Shown here in pieces: positions 61,701-64,000 of a stretch of 64,000 nt of DNA (its first letter is position 1; each line of letters opens with the position of its first letter). The stretch is from the NCBI GenBank assembly GCA_905250025.1, contig CAJNOJ010000013.1, forward strand, positions 496,001 to 560,000. Reading direction: 5' to 3'. Made by a program: the position numbers and the translations under genes. Origin of the DNA: Adineta ricciae (lineage: Eukaryota > Rotifera > Eurotatoria > Adinetida > Adinetidae). The notes under the pieces are model-generated. The model was not told the origin of the DNA. It was given only the letters and a program-made list of their open reading frames with translations, and did no database searches.

Positions 61701-63585
61701 CTAAAAGACAAGAGAAAAGAGAGTGAAGTGACACTTGTTCTCCTCTTTGTCTCTACACCAGTGAATTGCGCTTACCTTCCATCATTCTGCTGCATTACGC
61801 TTGTATATAAATATATACATATATTTAACGGAAGAACAGCAGGGATGGGTAATGAAGGTAATGGCTCGTTGTGGGATCTAAAACGAGCTATAACAAGATG
61901 TAAATGGACTGCGCCTAGTCCATTACTTTCACCGCGTGGTACGCATTGTTAATTGCTTAGATTTCTATACTTGAAAGCGTATGAGCTTCTCAGCTGATGT
62001 TTATTCTGAACTTTTACTTTAGCAATACGAGCTCGAACAACAGTCGAATTAATCAAACGAGAAAACTGTCCACTTGGCCTAACGATATCCGGTGGAAGTG
62101 ACAAAGATGGCAAACCACGCGTTGCTCAATTGAAGCCAGGCTCCGTCGCACAGAAAGCAGACATTTTAGAAATTGGTGATGTTGTCCTCAGTGTCAATAA
62201 TATCAAAACAGCTGGCCTCAAACACGAACAAGTTATCGATTTAATTAAGCAAACGGGCGATCAACTGACATTAGATATCGAATATGATCTACCTAAATGG
62301 CGTATGTATAATCACCAATTTGGATTTCTCTCTCTTTTTTTTTCTTGCCGAGTCTTTATTCGAATCTAATTATATATATGTGTATATGTAGCTATACATG
62401 CAATTAATACAGTACATACAAAAACGATTCAAATACAATTGGAAAAAGAAGGACAAAGTTATGGTTTTATTTTACGTGGTGGAGCTTCGGATGACAAGGT
62501 TAAAACAAGACCACTTATTATTACAAAGATACGTCCGCAAGGACCAGCTGATAAGTACGAATTTAATATTTAACAAATAGATGAGATTGCTTTTTTTTTC
62601 TTTCGTCATTCAGAGAAGGTACAATTAAGATTGGCGATCGAATCCTAGCAATCAATGGAATTAGTGTCGGAGGAGCAACCTTACAAGATGCATACAATTT
62701 GATGAGACAATGTCGAGGAACGACGTTATTTTTGATTGAATACGATGTTGCTGTTGTTGGTAAGATATAATTAACGTTTTGATTGATAATTATCGTGCAT
62801 TTATCTATCAAATGTAGAAAGTGTTAAGCATGCGACAGGATCGTTATTAATTGAAATTGAAAAGTCTCCTGGTTCAACGATTGGAATCAGTCTAACACAA
62901 AAATGGACACGAAGTAATCGTTCGCTGATCGTTATTGATCAAATAAAACCAGCCAGTATTGCTGATCGGTAAGTTTTCATTTCTCCAACACAACCGAGAA
63001 AAGACTATTTGCTCGATCTAATACAGTTGTGGAGCTTTGCATTGTGGTGATCAAATCAATGCTATCGATCAGAAATCGTTCGATGGAATGTCTTTGTCCG
63101 AAGCAAATTCGATCCTTCGTTCTTGTACAGGTGATTTCTGTCGAATTGAAGTCACACCGTCGAATATTATCCTTGAACAAGTCAATGATATACAAATCAA
63201 TTCGCCTGTTGGTCGATCGTTTCTGAATGAAAATTCTCGTCAAGCTTTCTATCGAACACCCTCAGGCAATCCCCTATCATCATCGACATCCAACTCGAAT
63301 TGGTCAATGAGAAATAGTTATCAGAATCTTCCGAGAAAATCAATGACGAAGACACGTCATAATTCCATGAGTAAGTTTAACGAATTACTACATACAATTT
63401 TCTCCGTCGTACCTCATTTAATAAGCAAATATTGAACTTTGATGTCAATATTGGTAAACTTTAACAAAATACCTCGTCTCATCCATCTATAGGTCTCAGA
63501 TCATTGGATAGATTGTCTACTTCTACTTCTACAAACAACAAAACTTCTCCATCAGTAATGAAAATGTATAATCTTCGTGAGTTAG
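58785..63585 (+). CDS. GRIP: GRIP, multi-PDZ scaffold (5' part)
   Basis: Exons seen: 58785..58914, 59270..59377, 62023..62301, 62392..62554, 62614..62759, 62818..62968, 63027..63370 and 63493..63585, where a GTAAAT donor leads out of the window; a 2,645 bp intron follows exon 2. Three PDZ domains are readable: PDZ1 with CPLGLTISGG and DKDGKPRV, PDZ2 with YGFILRGG and GDRILAINGI, PDZ3 with IGISLTQKW and GALHCGDQINAI, in the order and wording of glutamate-receptor-interacting protein. The start MPSWKINCLK resembles the alternative vertebrate GRIP1b terminus, whose cysteine is palmitoylated. GRIP links AMPA receptors, ephrins and kinesin. Four further PDZs and the stop are expected beyond 64000. 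Confidence 0.88.
60178..60292 (+). CDS. Candidate alternative first exon of GRIP (b)
   Basis: Inside the long second GRIP intron an ATG-led frame (ATG at 60178 or 60196) runs to a GTGAGT donor at 60293, leaving one base over, the phase needed to join the PDZ1 exon at 62023. The peptide has a cysteine close to the start (MLCGSSRKSS) and is strongly basic (KSKKK, RIKRR), like an acylated membrane-targeting N-terminus. The prediction rests on phase and composition alone. Confidence 0.4.
61321..61337. repeat. (AG)n repeat
   Basis: Eight AG units within the long GRIP intron. Confidence 0.85.
61806..61813 (+). promoter_or_regulatory. TATA box before GRIP alternative exon (c)
   Basis: TATAAATA, 32 bp upstream of the ATG at 61845. 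This implies a very short leader, or a start slightly downstream. Confidence 0.35.
61845..61938 (+). CDS. Candidate alternative first exon of GRIP (c)
   Basis: ATG at 61845 opens a 31-codon frame ending at a GTACGC donor in phase 1, matching the PDZ1 exon 84 bp downstream (acceptor TTTAG at 62022). The peptide begins MGNEGNGSLW (a possible N-myristoylation signal) and contains TRCKW before SPLLSPR. The position right before the first PDZ exon mirrors the alternative N-termini of vertebrate GRIP1. No transcript evidence is available. Confidence 0.45.
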
Positions 63586-64000
63586 GTAAATTGCTCAAAA
63601 GAGATTCTACTTGATCCACCATAATACGCTCAAATATACTTATTTTTGGAATGTTTCTTCTGCTCTCGCGACTGCATATCCGTATGCCATGTACATCTCA
63701 TGTTTTGCTCAGCTTTGAAACGGATAATCTTGTCCTCTTTTTGTGACATGATCATGCATTTTACCTGCTTACAGCCATTATGGTTCTGTCTGGTTTTTTT
63801 TTAAATTCATTCATTCATAATCATTATCTTCACTTGGCTATTTTTTTAACAAGAAAAAAAAAAGAAATGAACGATACGTAATGGTACACATTGAGTCGTT
63901 GTTTTTCTGAATAGGTTCATTGAATTCATGTTATCAGACAGTATTAAGCAATCAAATGTGCCATACAGAAGTAATGGAATGTGTCCTTAAACTTGATTCA

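Noticed and set aside
61419-61844. Upstream part of a 177-codon frame that includes the GRIP alternative exon
   Set aside because: Only the last 31 codons end in a phase-correct donor; the earlier part is AG-rich and includes a TATA-like promoter.
1-64000. CRISPR arrays, rRNA, tRNA genes and transposons
   Set aside because: Read for regular repeats, A/B-box patterns, transposase/reverse transcriptase motifs and terminal repeats; nothing convincing was found, although a computed tRNA or repeat search could still reveal short ones.

Overview
This is animal nuclear DNA, most likely from a bdelloid rotifer. It is AT-rich, with protein-coding genes built from short exons separated by mostly 45-70 bp GT-AG introns. 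It carries recognisable animal genes (Artemis, DXO, PITP, BLOC1S2, CDK5RAP1, RAD51B, NPDC1, RNPC3, TBC1D32, GRIP) beside genes of bacterial appearance. Several start codons lie directly after a pyrimidine-rich AG, as expected for spliced-leader trans-splicing, which is known in bdelloids. The organism assignment is inference: no rRNA or mitochondrial marker is present. All exon-intron models were built by hand from reading frame, splice signals and remembered family patterns; no alignment or RNA was available.

Layout. 1.6-4.9 kb (-): rhodopsin-like GPCR split by one long intron. 4.9-9.7 kb: gene desert. 9.7-15.3 kb (+): a tiny PLDc_N membrane protein, a flavin monooxygenase and a class I isoprenoid-synthase-fold protein. 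15.5-18.9 kb (-): Artemis nuclease and DXO/RAI1 decapping nuclease. 21.2-27.8 kb (+): PITP, BLOC1S2, CDK5RAP1 and RAD51B in a tight head-to-tail row. 27.9-31.0 kb (-): ZIP metal transporter and a secreted DUF4139-like protein. 32.0-33.6 kb (+): two-domain Ly6 protein and a BAF-like protein. 33.9-35.9 kb (-): NPDC1. 37.8-39.9 kb (-): MerT-MerP-like fusion directly downstream of the U11/U12-65K gene RNPC3. 41.0-42.5 kb: a new small CCHC-finger gene (+) and a bacterial-type alpha/beta hydrolase (-). 43.4-48.2 kb (+): three tandem GPCR copies, the first broken. 49.8-55.7 kb (+): TBC1D32/Broad-minded in 26 exons. 56.2-57.6 kb (-): CorA-type magnesium channel. 58.8-63.6 kb (+): 5' half of GRIP with at least two extra candidate first exons; it runs off the window.

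Themes. Two genes serve DNA double-strand-break repair (Artemis for end joining, RAD51B for homologous recombination), which is relevant for desiccation-tolerant animals, but they are not adjacent. Several same-strand neighbours are only 59-133 bp apart (BLOC1S2/CDK5RAP1/RAD51B, Ly6/BAF-like, RNPC3/MerTP-like) with an acceptor-like AG near the downstream start; I read these as operon-like units resolved by trans-splicing. The MerT-MerP fusion, the COG4757-type hydrolase, the isoprenoid-synthase-like gene, the PLDc_N protein and perhaps CorA are candidates for horizontal acquisition. I did not find a wholly new multi-gene system. The strongest novel points are the operon-like pairs, the three possible GRIP N-termini, the 8-nt PITP microexon, the gene-converted GPCR pair with its deletion pseudogene, and the orphan myristoylation/CCHC gene.
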